Assembly: GCA_018222665.1 (NCBI GenBank)
Contig: JAAEZW010000158.1
Coordinates: 1 to 5,318 of the forward strand
Reading direction: 5' to 3'
DNA from: Paracoccaceae bacterium
Lineage (GTDB): Bacteria; Pseudomonadota; Alphaproteobacteria; Rhodobacterales; Rhodobacteraceae
DNA length: 5,318 nt
The notes beneath the pieces were generated by a model that was not told the DNA's origin, made no database searches, and was given only the letters and a program-made list of their open reading frames with translations. This document shows positions 4,837 through 5,318 of this stretch, one piece after another; positions within the stretch are counted from its first letter, which is position 1; every line of letters begins with the position of its first letter. A program made the position numbers and the translations under genes.

Positions 4837-5318
4837 TCAATTCTTTATCGGCGCGCCCCCTTGAAACGCATTGCCGTTTTGATAGTCACATGGATCGTCC
4901 TGCATCATCAGGTGCAGACCTGTGCCCGTAAACGGATGCGCCCGGGCCAAATCCTCGTCCACATCAATCCCTAAACCTGGGGCCGAAGGGGCGGGGATAT
5001 ATCCGTTGTCCACCCGTATGCTGCCCTTGATCAATTGATCATGAAATCGGGTTTCAATGGTTTCTGCGATCAATAGGTTGGGAATGGACACTGCCAAATG
5101 TACATTTGCGGCCCATTCAATGGGCCCTGCATAAAGGTGCGGTGCCATTTGTGCATTGAAAATTTCGGCAATCGCGGCGGTTTTCTTCATCTCCCAAATG
5201 CCGCCTGCACGCCCTAATGCGGGTTGCAGGATTGACGCACCACCTGTGCGCAGCACCGTTCCAAATTCCGCCTTTGTCGTCATCCGTTCACCGGTGGCAA
5301 TAGGGATGTTCACGGCAC
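4837..5318 (-). CDS. Mandelate racemase/muconate lactonizing-type enzyme (enolase superfamily), C-terminal part
   Basis: The gene enters from beyond the right edge, and only the last 159 or so residues are visible, less than half of a typical 380-400. The GTG at 5311-5313 is an internal valine, not a start. Counting from it, PIATGE at 4-9 supplies the third metal-ligand glutamate (Glu9). The ILQPALGRAGG strand follows at 28-38, then APH at 57-59 with the general-base histidine (His59) and IAE at 82-84 with the conserved late glutamate (Glu84). Such enzymes abstract a proton next to a carboxylate, and most bacterial members with the HLYAGPIEWAAN-type segment dehydrate or racemise sugar acids or related acids. 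The aspartate that normally precedes the histidine by 27 residues is alanine here (Ala32). The substrate cannot be named. The gene ends in GGAPIKN and TGA, 52 bases before the ArsR start, and probably belongs to a catabolic operon outside the window. Confidence 0.9.
   Translation of the reverse strand, partial: AVNIPIATGERMTTKAEFGTVLRTGGASILQPALGRAGGIWEMKKTAAIAEIFNAQMAPHLYAGPIEWAANVHLAVSIPNLLIAETIETRFHDQLIKGSIRVDNGYIPAPSAPGLGIDVDEDLARAHPFTGTGLHLMMQDDPCDYQNGNAFQGGAPIKN

Noticed and set aside
1..5318. CRISPR array, insertion sequence, toxin-antitoxin or phage-defence system
   Set aside because: I saw no spaced identical repeats, transposase or nuclease motifs, or paired small genes. The protein-coding genes are ordinary metabolic, transport and regulatory families.

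Overview
The window looks like chromosomal DNA from a marine alphaproteobacterium, most likely of the Roseobacter group (Rhodobacteraceae). The basis is overall protein character, roughly even base composition, a CCA-encoding tRNA-Gly behind an alphaproteobacterial-type promoter, and family types common in that group: an MsbA-related half-transporter, an acyl-CoA synthetase with the GGHNIDP variant of the hinge motif, and an ArsR regulator with the NCRQAAVSQ helix. The assignment comes from reading the sequence, not from a search.

Layout, left to right. At 39-154 is a promoter and a tRNA-Gly with anticodon TCC. A non-coding, AT-rich stretch of about 440-490 bases (155 to about 594-648) follows. 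It holds three degenerate 13-base tandem repeats, a good minus-strand intrinsic terminator whose source transcript is unknown, several small hairpins, and a doubtful 44-codon ORF. A sigma70-like promoter at 595-623 then leads into an ABC half-transporter (649-2427, +). An AMP-dependent acyl-CoA synthetase (2512-4386, +) follows after 84 bases on the same strand. A long hairpin that folds best on the plus strand lies after its stop codon. The right part is on the minus strand and convergent: an ArsR-family repressor with the two-cysteine pattern of the SqrR/BigR persulfide sensors (4455-4784), preceded in transcription order by the C-terminal part of a mandelate racemase/enolase-superfamily enzyme (4837 to the window edge).

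How the parts may work together. The exporter and the acyl-CoA synthetase could be co-transcribed and both concern lipid or fatty-acyl substrates, but nothing here fixes a shared substrate. The ArsR gene lies only 52 bases downstream of the sugar-acid-dehydratase-like gene and could be transcribed with it. No sulfide-oxidation gene is visible to explain a persulfide sensor at this place.

I see no clearly new biological system. The most useful leads are the persulfide-sensor cysteine pair in an unexpected neighbourhood, the missing dyad aspartate in the enolase-superfamily protein, and the unexplained 155-594 region with its minus-strand terminator and tandem repeats.
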